The notes: generated by a model not told the origin, from the sequence alone. A stretch of DNA of 64,000 nucleotides from Arion vulgaris (GCA_020796225.1 CM036775.1:11397171-11461170), one strand, 5' to 3'. Positions 40,201-43,103 are shown, numbered from the stretch's first letter. Program-made: numbers and translations.

Positions 40201-43103
40201 CGTTGAATCGATCAAGCGATTTAGGCAGTTTGGAGTTACTCGTTTTACAGGTCGAACTAGATGCCTGAGAGGCAGAGTGAGAGATGTGTTTAATCAGTTA
40301 GCCACGGGAACCATCAGTATGCATACTCTTCTATATCTGTTGGGGAGACTGAGCACCTATGGATCTGCCCGGAGTGCAATGACGTCAGTTTAGTAACCAA
40401 TAACCGTTTTCTCACCATACAAGCGGGCCTTTTCCGACTTTAGAGGTCATATATATAACCACCTGTGAACTACTGGCATGTAACCAGTAGTGACATACAT
40501 AATGTTATGTAACCACTAATGACATTTTATTTTGTAACTGACTTGCCTTTCTATCACTCATTATGCAAATGCCTTTCTATCACTCATTATGCAAATACCT
40601 TTCTATCACTCATTATGCAAATGTTTCCCAGGTTTCAGAGAAATTCAATGGTACAAATAGACAACAAAGAAGGAGGGCCTAGGATATATGGAACAATAAC
40701 TAATATTGGACACCAAGAGGTGAGTACATATACAGGCAGAGATTTGAGTGTGTCAGACGATGACTTTTCTTCTTCTTCTTCTTCATTCGTTTCTTCTATC
40801 GACTACTTTAACCATTCTTATTGTGAAATATAATTGATCTTTGACAAGAGCGACAAACGTTGAACCCCTGCAGGTAAACCCCTACTTGTGTATGGTACCA
40901 TCACGCGTAGAAGTCAGGGACTTCCGTTTTCTCCTACTTGGGAAATATTTTGACTCTGTCTATTCACTTTACAAGAATCGAGTGATAAGAGTGTGTGTTT
41001 AAGATACATGAAACCGGCCAGTGGTTACCAGGACCCAAATTTGGGTGTAAAAATAGAACCACTGTTACCTGCCACGCATGTCGTAGAAGCGACTAAGGAG
41101 GTTTGGTTGAAATCGTTTGCGTGTCAGCTAGAATGCTAACTTCGAAACAAATGCTTGCAGAAAATGGATGCACAGGCCGTGGGCACCTAGCGTGCAGGCC
41201 CTCACAATGTGGAATGAGATAGCAGTTTTCGACCGCCAATCTCCTCAGAGATTTTGCCACGCAGTAAGAATGTCAGACCTACCATCACGAGGTGGCCAAA
41301 ATTTACTGCGGAAGAGTAGCACAACGGGAAGCAGAAATCATAGGAATTATATCTACAGCGCCTGAATGGTTACCAGGGCCCAAATTTGGGGTGTAAAGAA
41401 TAGAACCACTGTTACCTGCCACGCATAGACTTCTATACGTTTAGGACACATGCATCCGATTTCAGCCAACCTCCTTGAGTGCCTCTTACGACATGCGTGG
41501 CAGGTAACAGTGGTTCTATTCTTTACACTCAAATTTGGGTCGATCTTCACTCAGGCATGATGTCTATCTTTGCGTGGATGGTCTTTGCTTTGTATTCACC
41601 ATATGAGATAACGTTGCTCTTTGATGTTGGTAATCTGCTTATGTGGCCAAAGCTTTAAATTTTTGTTTTCTTGATGAAGTTCAGTACGATGTTGTACCCA
41701 CTTTTTTCCTGATGTCTTCATTTGAGAACCGATGCTCTTCTTATTACCCCCAGCATTCTGTGTGACACTTCATCTCTGTATGACTAGTTTTCTTCTATCA
41801 TTTGATGTCAACGCCCAGGTTTGCATGGTAGCATAATGTGTGGAGAAAGATTGTGTTGAACAATGCTCTTTTAGTGTTCATGGTGACATATTATGTCATG
41901 GTGTACACAGCGTTTATATGTACAGTACAATTAAAGTAACACAAGTTTATGTGTACAGTATAACTAAAGTATAAAAAGGTTTTAAAGCCGAAGGATTGAC
42001 TTCATTGCACCGGGATTTTACCCCATATGGCTCGGTCCCTCTCACAAAAATGGCACGCCACCTGCAGTATTGCACAAAGCACGAACTCTGTGGCTCAGCA
42101 ACAATCCTAGGGGTCTCTGGAAAAACTGCACTGTGAGACAGAGCGGCGCGGTTGGACTTGAACCCGACCTTGACTCACAAGGCAAGGGCTTACCACAGAG
42201 ACCCCCTCTATACTGGACCCATAACTAAAGTAACATCAGTTTATGTGTAAGTACAACTAAAGTAGCATCAGTTTGCGTGTACATTATAACTAAAGTAATG
42301 CTCTTCTGCCCAGCGTGTTGTAGCGTGTTGTACCTCTGTAGTGCTGGTTCAATTCTGTAGTGTATTTCTGGAGTGTATTTAGCTATTGTGAAGTGGACCA
42401 TATTTATTGTTCTTCTACTTCATCCTTCGCCCTAGGGAGGCATGGAGTCCTGAACCAAGGCCCTTCCAAGCCCGCCTATCCGTGGTCCTCAAGCCCGCCT
42501 ATCCGTGGTCCTCCAAGCCCGCCTACCGTGGTCCTCCAAGCCCGCCTATCAGTAGTCCTCCAAGCCCGCCTATCCGTGGTCCTCAAGCCCGCCTATCCGT
42601 GGTCCTCCAACCGCCTATCAGTAGTCCTCAAGGCCATCTTTTCCAGATCTCTCCACTCTCTTCCCATTTTCTTGTATTCCGTCTCTAACTCCCATCTCCA
42701 GGTGTTCCTGTGTCTTCCCTTACCTCTATTGCCCTGGGGGCTCACACGAAAACCTGTCTTGTGATGCTGTTAGGGTGTTTCCTCAGTGTGTGTCCTGTCC
42801 ATCGCCACCTTCTGCACCTTATCTCTTATATTTGTGACTATTTTGTTGACTTATAAATTTGTCATTGTCATCTAGATATTGAGACATTCTACTGTTATAC
42901 ATTTTCAGATCTGGATCAAGCGAAGCAGTGACAATTCCAAATTAAGGATTTATATTTCACAATTTCACAAAGGAAAATATATCATGAAAAAAGAACCACA
43001 TAAAGAAAGATATATAAATGTTGTACACTTTTATATATATATTACTGTTATTGTGTATTATGATTGCTTGTTTGTACAGTTTTGTCATATGTTTTCTCAG
43101 TGA
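2979..43103 (+). CDS. SUDS3: SUDS3/SDS3 homologue (Sin3-HDAC corepressor subunit), 10 exons
   Basis: Exons are 2979-3084, 7376-7469, 10055-10202, 14423-14482, 21856-21900, 33273-33369, 35624-35722, 38082-38256, 40632-40719 and 42909-43103. They join into 369 codons including the stop, with every splice phase compatible. SDS3 is a nuclear scaffold subunit of the Sin3-histone deacetylase complex, needed for its integrity and activity. Layout by residue: 1-67 acidic, Ser/Asp-rich leader; 68-185 coiled coil (starts [12 protein letters not shown], as in vertebrate SUDS3); 186-220 basic Sin3-interaction region ([22 protein letters not shown]); 250-330 C-terminal domain ([28 protein letters not shown]). 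It is longer than human SUDS3 (328 residues), mainly from a tail on the last exon and a 15-residue exon 5. About 39 kb of intron is nearly all mobile elements, yet no coding exon is broken, which argues for a functional gene. Confidence 0.93.
3085..4251. other. Intron sequence without recognised feature
   Basis: This is the first part of SUDS3 intron 1. I see no coding exon or family repeat between the exon 1 donor and the SINE starting near 4252, apart from AT-rich stretches and one C/G-richer patch at 4018-4215. Confidence 0.5.
4252..4479 (-). mobile_element. SINE family 1, subfamily B
   Basis: On the minus strand it begins GCCCATGTAGTGCTGGGGCC, passes a core near CAGAAATCGGATGTGCTG and ends in the tail TCACACAGAGTGGTTAATAA...GAAGAAGAA. 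The same organisation recurs at 7630, 8790, 14651, 18186, 24690, 47150 and 54795. Confidence 0.75.
4590..5256. mobile_element. Candidate non-autonomous DNA transposon with 14-bp inverted ends
   Basis: CACTTTCGCTGCCA at 4590-4603 is a perfect inverted match to TGGCAGCGAAAGTG at 5243-5256. The minus strand between them has a broken frame with acidic/serine character ([15 protein letters not shown]). I could not assign the superfamily, and no convincing target duplication is visible. Confidence 0.4.
5320..6115 (-). mobile_element. RTE-like LINE, RT C-terminal fragment
   Basis: An open frame at 5765-5331 encodes [13 protein letters not shown], then [14 protein letters not shown] and [15 protein letters not shown], the standard C-terminal signature of RTE-type endonuclease/RT proteins. 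Upstream sequence to about 6115 continues the protein with stops. It is 5' truncated. Confidence 0.8.
6330..6640 (-). mobile_element. LINE C-terminal fragment
   Basis: The minus strand encodes [19 protein letters not shown] followed by [14 protein letters not shown] sister copy is at 56740-57015 on the plus strand ([30 protein letters not shown]). Both are 5' truncated. Confidence 0.7.
7376..7469 (+). CDS. SUDS3: SUDS3 exon 2
   Basis: This is 94 nt with acceptor TTTCAG and donor CA|GTAAGT. It encodes (D)[13 protein letters not shown]...RTEIKE(Q), a hydrophilic linker that runs straight into MYQDKLA of exon 3. The split Gln codon is restored by the splice, matching the EQMYQDKLA order in vertebrates. 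Confidence 0.85.
7630..7884 (+). mobile_element. SINE family 1, subfamily B
   Basis: This is a nearly full-length plus-strand copy from GTGTGGTGCCGGAACCC to the GTTTAAGAAGAA tail. It includes the hairpin-like CATGTCATAAGAGGCGACTG and the CAGAAATCGGATGTGCTGG core. Confidence 0.8.
8790..9188 (+). mobile_element. SINE family 1, subfamily B, interrupted
   Basis: The two halves 8790-8930 and 9083-9188 together make one subfamily B copy. A 152-bp foreign piece splits it, and the SINE sequence GGGCATAACTG is present on both sides as a perfect duplication. Confidence 0.85.
8931..9082 (-). mobile_element. Penelope-like terminal fragment with hammerhead-like motif
   Basis: This 152-bp insertion lies between 11-bp duplications (8920-8930 and 9083-9093). 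It holds GTAAAACTA...TAGTTTTAC inverted repeats and, at 9067-9042 on the minus strand, TTGATAAAGGCC-TTGTT-GGTCGAAAC. The latter resembles the CUGANGA-stem II-GAAAC core of hammerhead ribozymes known from Penelope-like element ends. Related copies are at 24228-24350 and 37100-37262. Confidence 0.6.
9290..9850 (-). mobile_element. RTE-like LINE fragment
   Basis: The minus strand encodes [19 protein letters not shown] and [19 protein letters not shown], the YGCESW motif of RTE-type RT proteins, followed by a [15 protein letters not shown] tail across a frameshift. The end near 9290 matches the copy at 36685-36905. Confidence 0.75.
10055..10202 (+). CDS. SUDS3: SUDS3 exon 3 (coiled-coil start)
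   Basis: This is 148 nt with acceptor TTTTTCTCCAG and donor GAA|GTAAGC. It encodes [20 protein letters not shown] followed by [20 protein letters not shown] and ending NKTVE. It is the best-conserved block of the gene and identifies the family on its own; vertebrates have [20 protein letters not shown] at the same place. Confidence 0.95.
10290..10830 (-). mobile_element. Probable LINE-derived remnants
   Basis: Two degenerate pieces read on the minus strand like LINE C-termini ([19 protein letters not shown] near 10340-10385; a repeated [12 protein letters not shown] stretch near 10530 and 10800). Frames are badly broken, so the assignment is tentative. Confidence 0.35.
11275..11960 (-). mobile_element. 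LINE with RNase H domain, 3' portion
   Basis: The minus strand encodes [19 protein letters not shown], the C-terminal H--G--GN--AD motif of retrotransposon RNase H. A downstream C-terminal segment follows ([19 protein letters not shown], then a Cys/His tail). The frame is interrupted. A related C-terminal tail occurs at 59995-60265. Confidence 0.8.
12030..12285 (-). mobile_element. tRNA-headed SINE (family T), decayed
   Basis: Aligns by eye with 205-492: both carry TACGTTCAGTAGTTTGCC and TTGCTTTCTGAAC. The tRNA-like end lies at the right (minus-strand head) but is more decayed here. Confidence 0.55.
13540..13805 (-). rRNA. 18S rRNA 5'-end fragment (part of retroposon A)
   Basis: The minus strand reads CTGGTTGATCCTGCCAGTAG, then CATATGCTTGTCTCAAAGAT and GTGAAACCGCGAATGGCTCA, which are universal 18S rRNA 5' landmarks. 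Sequence after about 100 nt enters an expanded, GC-rich variable region, and recognisable 18S is lost by about 13540. It is a truncated pseudogene, not a functional rRNA gene. Confidence 0.9.
13806..14323 (-). other. Pre-rRNA 5' external transcribed spacer (part of retroposon A)
   Basis: GC-rich sequence immediately upstream of the 18S 5' end, in the position of the 5'ETS. The same sequence, with indels and CpG decay, lies upstream of the second 18S fragment (53132-53626) and stops at the same point. The ETS identity is inferred from position. Confidence 0.7.
14423..14482 (+). CDS. SUDS3: SUDS3 exon 4
   Basis: This is 60 nt, phase 0, with acceptor CATCCAACAG and donor GAG|GTAAGT. It encodes [20 protein letters not shown], aligning with the vertebrate coiled-coil stretch QVERNYIKEKKAAVKEFE. 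Confidence 0.85.
14651..14908 (+). mobile_element. SINE family 1, subfamily B
   Basis: Full-length plus-strand copy with head CCTGTGGTGCTGGGGCCC, CATGTCGTGAGAGGCAACTG, core CAGAAATCGGATGTGCTGG and tail GAGCGTTCAAAGACGAAGAA. Confidence 0.8.
15127..15352 (-). mobile_element. SINE family 1, subfamily A
   Basis: Minus-strand copy: CAAAGAAGAAG tail at the left, ATCACAAAGAGTGATTAAAA, CTGAAATCGGATGCATGTG core, CATGTCGTGAGGCAACTAAG. The head is truncated on the right. Confidence 0.75.
15590..16130 (-). mobile_element. RTE-like LINE C-terminal fragment
   Basis: The minus strand encodes [16 protein letters not shown], then [31 protein letters not shown] and [10 protein letters not shown] across frameshifts. 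It is the same subfamily as the pieces at 17290, 34965, 37630 and 57585. Confidence 0.75.
16640..17185 (-). mobile_element. LINE with RNase H domain, C-terminal fragment
   Basis: The minus strand encodes [20 protein letters not shown] (RNase H H-GV-GN--AD motif) and a downstream [19 protein letters not shown] tail with one frame change. A short copy of its 3' end (TATGCAATCGACGTCACGGC) lies at 33722-33795. Confidence 0.75.
17290..17590 (+). mobile_element. RTE-like LINE C-terminal fragment
   Basis: Encodes [20 protein letters not shown], then [18 protein letters not shown] and a [15 protein letters not shown] end. It is nearly identical in layout to the minus-strand copy at 37630-37975. Confidence 0.8.
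17608..17775 (-). mobile_element. SINE family 1, subfamily C (3' part)
   Basis: Minus strand: TAGGGCAAGCTATCCTAG, GCTGGCTGAAATCGGACACA, ATATATCACAATAAAAATGA and a GAAGAAG tail. This tail type also ends both rDNA-headed retroposons. Confidence 0.65.
18186..18780 (-). mobile_element. SINE family 1, subfamily B, split by a LINE
   Basis: The 3' half (18186-18344) and 5' half (18674-18780) belong to one minus-strand SINE. GGTAGCTTCCC occurs at both 18334-18344 and 18674-18684, the duplicated target of the 329-bp insert between them. Confidence 0.8.
18345..18673 (+). mobile_element. 5'-truncated LINE inserted in a SINE
   Basis: This 329-bp insert between perfect 11-bp duplications encodes [20 protein letters not shown] followed by a TPEGRR tail, the C-terminus of an endonuclease/RT-type LINE. 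The orientation is opposite to the host SINE. Confidence 0.8.
19140..19845 (+). mobile_element. RTE-like LINE, RT C-terminal region
   Basis: One open stretch encodes [20 protein letters not shown] and [18 protein letters not shown]; after one frame change come the [14 protein letters not shown] tail and [17 protein letters not shown]. Close relatives lie at 31690-32395 and 47335-48060. Confidence 0.8.
19900..20195 (+). mobile_element. RTE-like LINE C-terminal fragment, second subfamily
   Basis: Encodes [20 protein letters not shown] and then a [13 protein letters not shown] motif, ending [10 protein letters not shown]. It matches the end of the element at 5320 ([10 protein letters not shown]). 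Confidence 0.65.
20400..20890 (+). mobile_element. LINE C-terminal fragment
   Basis: Encodes [40 protein letters not shown] and [14 protein letters not shown], ending IAYAGRPGT. This is the typical C-terminal region of RT proteins of endonuclease-bearing LINEs. Confidence 0.8.
20895..21120 (+). mobile_element. SINE family S3 (body)
   Basis: Carries CTCTCAGGTCAACCCAGCCT, TGTGCCGACGGTCAATGAAA and CAGGCCTAACTCTGTATTAC. Fuller copies at 30915, 33455 and 26935 (minus) show a tRNA-like head. Confidence 0.65.
21178..21577. mobile_element. hAT-like MITE
   Basis: The ends CATAGCATAGGTTCC (21178-21192) and GGAACCTATGCTATG (21563-21577) are perfect 15-bp inverted repeats. The adjoining CCAAACTTTTTCGGGCCACC resembles hAT-type termini. 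No transposase frame is seen, so it is non-autonomous. A target duplication is not clear. Confidence 0.7.
21856..21900 (+). CDS. SUDS3: SUDS3 exon 5 (45-nt microexon, probable)
   Basis: Acceptor CTGTTTCAG and donor AAG|GTATAAGT bound 45 nt in phase 0, encoding [15 protein letters not shown]. The peptide has coiled-coil character and resembles the following exon ([10 protein letters not shown]). It adds one short heptad-rich segment that I do not recall from vertebrate SUDS3. It could be constitutive, optional, or a chance open stretch; phase fit and position inside the coiled coil favour a real exon. Confidence 0.55.
22201..22232. repeat. (AT)16 microsatellite
   Basis: Uninterrupted alternating AT dinucleotides in SUDS3 intron 5. 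Confidence 0.95.
22322..22585. repeat. 68-bp tandem repeat, about 4 copies
   Basis: The unit begins GATCTGAATCATTGATTGAT and recurs at 22383, 22451 and 22519. It is the 5' part of repeat family S7, whose single copies are at 31391-31622 and 57955-58190, amplified here; the last unit runs into the S7 body (to about 22690). Confidence 0.85.
22700..22985. repeat. Three adjoining minisatellites
   Basis: First come about four 12-13-bp units of the TAATGGGTAAAC type. Next are two units of about 58 bp around GGTGCTTGCAGTGCTACCTA. Last are about four 33-bp units around CCAGTAGATCATATGGTTGC (22862-22982). Confidence 0.85.
23211..23462 (-). mobile_element. SINE family 1, subfamily A, inserted in a minisatellite
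   Basis: A full-length copy flanked by CACAAGGTT on both sides (23202-23210 and 23463-23471). The same word is part of the 76-bp repeat unit, so the SINE landed in the first unit. Confidence 0.85.
23472..24040. repeat. 76-bp tandem repeat, about 7-8 copies
   Basis: The unit is GTATTTGTTATCCTATCTGG...TGTCTTGTTCTGTTCCACAA, with small indels between copies. Open frames over it are by-products of the period. A reversed partial unit (CCAGATAGGATAACAAATAC) occurs at about 24623-24660. Confidence 0.9.
24228..24350 (-). mobile_element. Penelope-like terminal fragment
   Basis: Shares ACTGCAGTAAAACTA and TACTGTAGTTTTACA with 8931-9082. The hammerhead-like motif at 24345-24320 (minus) is degraded (CTTGATAAAGGCC, then GGTTGAAAGG). 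Confidence 0.6.
24350..24630 (-). mobile_element. LINE with RNase H domain, 3'-end fragment
   Basis: Matches 46160-46411 and, in reverse orientation, 40250-40400: GACCCATAGGTGCTCAGTCT, GTATGCATACTGATGGTTCC and ACATCGATTTTAGTGTCCTC. These encode the C-terminal region downstream of RNase H. Confidence 0.75.
24690..24945 (-). mobile_element. SINE family 1, subfamily B
   Basis: Minus-strand copy with GCCCATGTGTTGCCGGGCTC at the right, a CACATCCACTTTCAGCGAC core, and the left tail truncated at CGCTCCATATTGACCACTTA. Confidence 0.75.
25157..25182. repeat. (CTTA)n microsatellite
   Basis: About six copies of the tetranucleotide CTTA/TTAC, next to the 3' end of a minus-strand LINE fragment and probably that element's tail. 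Confidence 0.8.
25185..25860 (-). mobile_element. Endonuclease/RT LINE C-terminal fragment, split by a SINE
   Basis: 25185-25374 and 25621-25860 match one continuous stretch at 49560-49980, for example GCATGCCCGACCCATCGCCA against GTATCCCCAACCCATCACCA. The protein end on the minus strand includes a KENSQRP-like region and [15 protein letters not shown] sequence. It is 5' truncated. Confidence 0.75.
25375..25620 (-). mobile_element. SINE family 1, subfamily A, exact boundaries
   Basis: A 246-bp element bounded by GCTTGTCTAG (25365-25374) and GCTCGTCTAG (25621-25630). The unoccupied site exists in the related LINE at 49744-49753, so the ends are defined: minus-strand start GTCCGAGTGGTTACCGGGCC, end CGCAAAGAAGAAGA. 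Confidence 0.9.
26011..26258 (-). mobile_element. SINE family 1, subfamily A
   Basis: 248 bp flanked by AATTTGATA (26002-26010) and AATTCGATA (26259-26267). Head GTCCGAGTGGTCACCAGGGC, tail GCAAAGAAGAA. Confidence 0.85.
26345..26665 (-). mobile_element. LINE with RNase H domain, 3'-end fragment
   Basis: The 3' end CAGTTATATGAAGACTATCA... is shared with copies at 38395 and 43104. The minus strand carries the remains of the segment downstream of RNase H. An internal 17-bp duplication (CAACCCTGAAACTCCTC twice at 26560-26590) is present. Confidence 0.7.
26935..27165 (-). mobile_element. SINE family S3 with tRNA head
   Basis: The minus strand begins GTAGTGTAGTTGTTAGTAAA and has B-box-like GGTCGGTTCAATTCTAG, then the S3 body (GGTCGACCCAGTTTCAATTG). 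It is the most readable tRNA head of family S3. Confidence 0.7.
27205..27378 (+). mobile_element. tRNA-headed SINE (family S4)
   Basis: A-box-like TTAGTAGCTCGTTGG and B box GGGTTCAATTCCG at 27269-27281, with tRNA-like spacing. The body has two copies of a GTGGCACCGAACCGAAGG-like word. A head fragment recurs at 42305-42365. It is not a functional tRNA gene: no acceptor-stem closure is seen. Confidence 0.75.
27378..27590 (+). mobile_element. RTE-like LINE C-terminal fragment
   Basis: Reads as [18 protein letters not shown] and [10 protein letters not shown] with stops, the plus-strand counterpart of the fuller minus-strand copy at 29660-30165. Confidence 0.75.
27640..27965 (-). mobile_element. 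LINE with RNase H domain, 3'-end fragment
   Basis: Matches 34515-34860 and, in opposite orientation, 45570-46155. The minus strand encodes the terminal zinc-knuckle-like region (a ...[14 protein letters not shown] pattern). Confidence 0.75.
28005..29000. repeat. 53-bp tandem repeat, about 18 copies, with splice-acceptor-like units
   Basis: The unit runs CATATCCTAACAGGTGTTCA...TGCATGGTTTCAATATGTCC then TTCTTGCAGTTC. Every unit holds TCCTAAC (a branch-point consensus) and a pyrimidine run ending TTGCAG. Copies differ by 1-3-nt indels. It lies in SUDS3 intron 5; open frames over it reflect the period only. Confidence 0.9.
29001..29655. other. Intron sequence without recognised feature
   Basis: AT-rich unique-looking sequence between the 53-bp array and an RTE fragment. 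A short TA run occurs near 29130. I see no exon with supporting splice sites. Confidence 0.5.
29660..30165 (-). mobile_element. RTE-like LINE C-terminal region, intact frame
   Basis: A 160-codon open frame encodes [57 protein letters not shown] and [10 protein letters not shown]. Relatives: 27378, 41560, 55550 and 58375. Being unbroken over 480 nt makes it one of the younger LINE copies here. Confidence 0.85.
30166..30914. other. Intron sequence without recognised feature
   Basis: It includes an 82-codon minus-strand open frame (30540-30292) that resembles nothing I know and lacks splice or codon evidence. Otherwise no repeat family from this window is recognisable. Confidence 0.4.
30915..31165 (+). 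mobile_element. SINE family S3 with tRNA-like head
   Basis: Head AACTCGCTTCTCAAGGCTGG with GGTCCGGGTTCAGCTTCCGC (B-box-like), body GGTCGACCCAGCCTCAACTG, GCCGGCGGTCAATGAAAAAT and end AAGGTATGAAAGGGTTCCTT. Confidence 0.75.
31185..31390 (+). mobile_element. tRNA-headed SINE (family S6)
   Basis: A-box TGGCGTAGAGG at 31198-31208 and B-box-like CGGTTCGCTTCC at 31240-31251, after GGGGTCTCTA. The body ends near GTAAAAACCCTTGGCAG. Only one copy is seen. Confidence 0.7.
31391..31622 (-). mobile_element. Repeat family S7
   Basis: Minus-strand copy of a repeat also at 57955-58190 and, amplified, at 22322-22690. Shared words: CTTTCTTACACAGGAAGATC, GGCAGTGCACGAACTC and ATAAATTTTGTCTGGGC. It starts with a GATTGATTGATTGAT run. 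Confidence 0.7.
31690..32395 (+). mobile_element. RTE-like LINE, RT C-terminal region
   Basis: Pieces in shifting frames: [38 protein letters not shown] and a [20 protein letters not shown] end. The minus-strand relative is at 62800-63150. The 3' end abuts a short TA-rich tail. Confidence 0.8.
32408..32565. repeat. About 55-60-bp tandem repeat, 3 copies
   Basis: The unit includes GTCTATATATTCAATGTTGT and a CTTGTATCCTTCCTTCTTTC run, between the RTE copy on the left and an RNase H LINE on the right. Confidence 0.75.
32567..33215 (-). mobile_element. LINE with RNase H domain, C-terminal region
   Basis: Two open stretches encode [18 protein letters not shown] (catalytic Asp strand), [20 protein letters not shown] (C-terminal RNase H motif) and [14 protein letters not shown], ending in AEHILQDC. 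The element ends 58 bp before SUDS3 exon 6. Confidence 0.85.
33273..33369 (+). CDS. SUDS3: SUDS3 exon 6 (coiled coil)
   Basis: 97 nt with acceptor TTTTTCTCTTGACAG and donor GGAG|GTGAGT. It encodes [20 protein letters not shown] then [12 protein letters not shown], matching vertebrate [20 protein letters not shown] through MELTGD. Confidence 0.95.
33455..33720 (+). mobile_element. SINE family S3 with tRNA-like head
   Basis: Head GTGAACTCGCTTCCGCAAGG with TGGTCTGGTTCAGCTCCCAG, body TCAGGTCGACTCCAGCCTC, and end GAGATATGAAAGGGTTCCTT, followed by a short piece (33722-33795) matching the RNase H LINE at 16640. Confidence 0.75.
33805..34035 (+). mobile_element. tRNA-headed SINE (family S2)
   Basis: Head AGGCCCTCATGTGGCTAATG with a B-box-like GGCTTTGAATCC, then the body TTTCCAGAGACCCCATAG...GTGCAATGCTCTCGGCAGGT...TATGGGGTAAAAT. 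It shares the body with 39075-39210 and, reversed, 41990-42205. Confidence 0.75.
34110..34515. repeat. About 80-bp tandem repeat, 5 copies
   Basis: The unit contains CATTTTGTAAACAACACTCT, CTGCTTCCTATT and GACTGGTGTACGAGTCTCAT. A solitary GACTGGTGTACGAGTCTTAT occurs later at about 34856. Confidence 0.9.
34515..34860 (-). mobile_element. LINE with RNase H domain, 3'-end fragment
   Basis: Same piece as 27640-27965 (CTTCAGCGATCTCTGGTCAT, GGACAGTCTTGTAGGATATG, CTATATAAGTGTTTGTTGAG). Confidence 0.75.
34965..35175 (-). mobile_element. RTE-like LINE C-terminal fragment
   Basis: Minus strand: [15 protein letters not shown] start, GRPRRRW, MMAAEAG and [14 protein letters not shown]. It is the same subfamily as 17290 and 37630. 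Confidence 0.75.
35624..35722 (+). CDS. SUDS3: SUDS3 exon 7 (Sin3-interaction region)
   Basis: 99 nt with acceptor TTGACTTTGCAG. It encodes (A)[20 protein letters not shown] then [12 protein letters not shown] and one base. There is no GT donor in frame at its end; instead the exon is followed directly by ATATCCTT, the U12 AT-AC donor. Vertebrates have [20 protein letters not shown] at the same place. Confidence 0.95.
35890..36480 (-). mobile_element. LINE remnant split by a SINE
   Basis: 35890-36000 and 36252-36480 read as parts of one degenerate minus-strand LINE C-terminus ([12 protein letters not shown] segment near 36270). The SINE at 36001-36251 sits inside it. Confidence 0.45.
36001..36251 (-). 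mobile_element. SINE family 1, subfamily A
   Basis: 251 bp flanked by GCATGTTTAT (35991-36000) and GCATGCTTAT (36252-36261). Head GCCCGAGTGGTTACCAGAGC, tail AAAGAAGAAGAAGA. Confidence 0.85.
36685..36905 (-). mobile_element. LINE C-terminal fragment
   Basis: Encodes [20 protein letters not shown] and [20 protein letters not shown]. The nearest relative is the end of 9290-9850. Confidence 0.8.
37100..37262 (+). mobile_element. Penelope-like terminal fragment with hammerhead-like motif
   Basis: At 37144-37169 it reads CTGATAA-AGGTC-TTGTT-GGTC-GAAAC, followed by the AAACTACAGTACTTTGTGAT and AGTTTTACTGCAGT inverted pair seen in 8931-9082. The hammerhead core would need CUGANGA; here the G is an A. 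Confidence 0.6.
37280..37975 (-). mobile_element. Two abutting RTE-like LINE fragments
   Basis: 37280-37625 encodes [20 protein letters not shown] and a [14 protein letters not shown] end. 37630-37975 encodes [20 protein letters not shown], then [20 protein letters not shown]. They belong to different subfamilies and meet near 37625. Confidence 0.75.
38082..38256 (+). CDS. SUDS3: SUDS3 exon 8
   Basis: 175 nt encoding (A)[20 protein letters not shown], a Pro/Ser linker, and [14 protein letters not shown](W). The donor is AAATG|GTATGT. It is the only donor of the tandem series at 38233-38393 that keeps the frame: reading on gives YVC then a stop. Vertebrates have ARIEDGKLYYDKRW. Confidence 0.93.
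38233..38393 (+). repeat. Tandem copies of exon 8 end plus splice donor
   Basis: Five units of about 28-37 bp (AGAAGATTGTGGTATGACAA-GAAATGGTATGTTTGTT) begin inside exon 8. Donor-like AAATG|GTATGT or GTATTT junctions lie at 38256, 38293, 38321 and 38358. A sixth remnant (AAATGGTATGTTAG) lies at 39001, beyond the inserted LINE. Confidence 0.9.
38395..38998 (-). mobile_element. 5'-truncated LINE with RNase H domain, with target duplication
   Basis: A 604-bp insert between AGAAATGGT at 38386-38394 and 38999-39007. The minus strand encodes [20 protein letters not shown] and [20 protein letters not shown], the second and third acidic RNase H strands, then a broken C-terminal part. It inserted into the tandem exon-end array. 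Confidence 0.88.
39075..39210 (+). mobile_element. SINE family S2 body
   Basis: Body only: TTTTTCCAGAGACCCCTAGC, GTGCAATGCTCTTGGCAGGT and GGGGCCAAGCTATATGGGAT. The tRNA head is absent. Confidence 0.7.
39211..39460 (+). mobile_element. SINE family 1, subfamily C with family-1 head
   Basis: Head GCCCGAGTGGTTACCGGGGT and CATGTCGTAAGAGGCGACTA as in subfamily A, but then the subfamily C body (GGCTGAAACCGGAAACATCG, AGCACCAGAGCTCCTAATGG). It links the C tail to the common head. Confidence 0.75.
40045..40420 (+). mobile_element. LINE with RNase H domain, 3' portion
   Basis: Encodes [20 protein letters not shown] (RNase H C-terminal motif), then in other frames [18 protein letters not shown] and [19 protein letters not shown]. 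Minus-strand relatives: 24350 and 46160. Confidence 0.8.
40543..40625. repeat. 27-bp tandem repeat, 3 copies, touching exon 9
   Basis: CCTTTCTATCACTCATTATGCAAAT repeated three times; the last copy is followed at once by GTTTCCCAG, the acceptor of exon 9. Confidence 0.9.
40632..40719 (+). CDS. SUDS3: SUDS3 exon 9
   Basis: 88 nt encoding (W)[20 protein letters not shown] then TITNIGHQE; donor GAG|GTGAGT. The nearby alternative acceptor TTTCAG at 40637 would create TGA at the junction, so 40631 is the true one. It corresponds to the vertebrate segment that ends GANE before IWVRK. Confidence 0.88.
40768..41120. mobile_element. SINE family 1 pieces (C-like minus, then A-like plus)
   Basis: 40768-40900 carries the subfamily C-like tail on the minus strand (TATTTCACAATAAGAATGG, GAAGAAGAAGAAG). 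41018-41115 is a plus-strand head (GCCAGTGGTTACCAGGACCC, ATGTCGTAGAAGCGACTAAG) that stops after GGTTGAAATCG. Confidence 0.65.
41364..41555. mobile_element. SINE family 1 inverted pair (fold-back)
   Basis: A plus-strand head (41364-41428) meets a minus-strand copy (41429-41555) of the same subfamily, so CCTGCCACGCAT and ATGCGTGGCAGG face each other around a short centre. Confidence 0.75.
41560..41895 (-). mobile_element. RTE-like LINE C-terminal fragment
   Basis: A broken copy of the 29660-30165 element: TTGTGTTGAACAATGCTCTT, GAAGTTCAGTACGATGTTGT and ATGGTCTTTGCTTTGTATTC. Confidence 0.7.
41990..42205 (-). mobile_element. tRNA-headed SINE (family S2), best head
   Basis: The minus strand starts GGGGTCTCTGTGGTAAGCCC, with A-box TGGTAAGCCCTTG and B-box GGGTTCAAGTCC, then the S2 body and the end GGTGCAATGAAGTCAATCCT. 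That end is the seed of the 33-bp minisatellite at 59235-59995. Confidence 0.85.
42465..42640. repeat. 24-bp minisatellite, about 7 copies
   Basis: The unit is AAGCCCGCCTATCCGTGGTC plus CTCC, with one-base length changes between copies. Pro/Val/Leu-rich open frames over it are by-products. Confidence 0.9.
42909..43103 (+). CDS. SUDS3: SUDS3 exon 10 (terminal)
   Basis: Acceptor ATACATTTTCAG; it encodes [20 protein letters not shown] then [10 protein letters not shown], aligning with vertebrate [20 protein letters not shown]. The frame continues for about 34 hydrophobic, Tyr/Val-rich residues with no counterpart in vertebrate SUDS3, which ends shortly after this point, and stops at TGA 43101-43103. 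The LINE at 43104 begins right there. The tail may be real, may come from loss of the native stop, or a short last exon may be unseen. Confidence 0.85.
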   Translation: MWIKRSSDNSKLRIYISQFHKGKYIMKKEPHKERYINVVHFYIYITVIVYYDCLFVQFCHMFSQ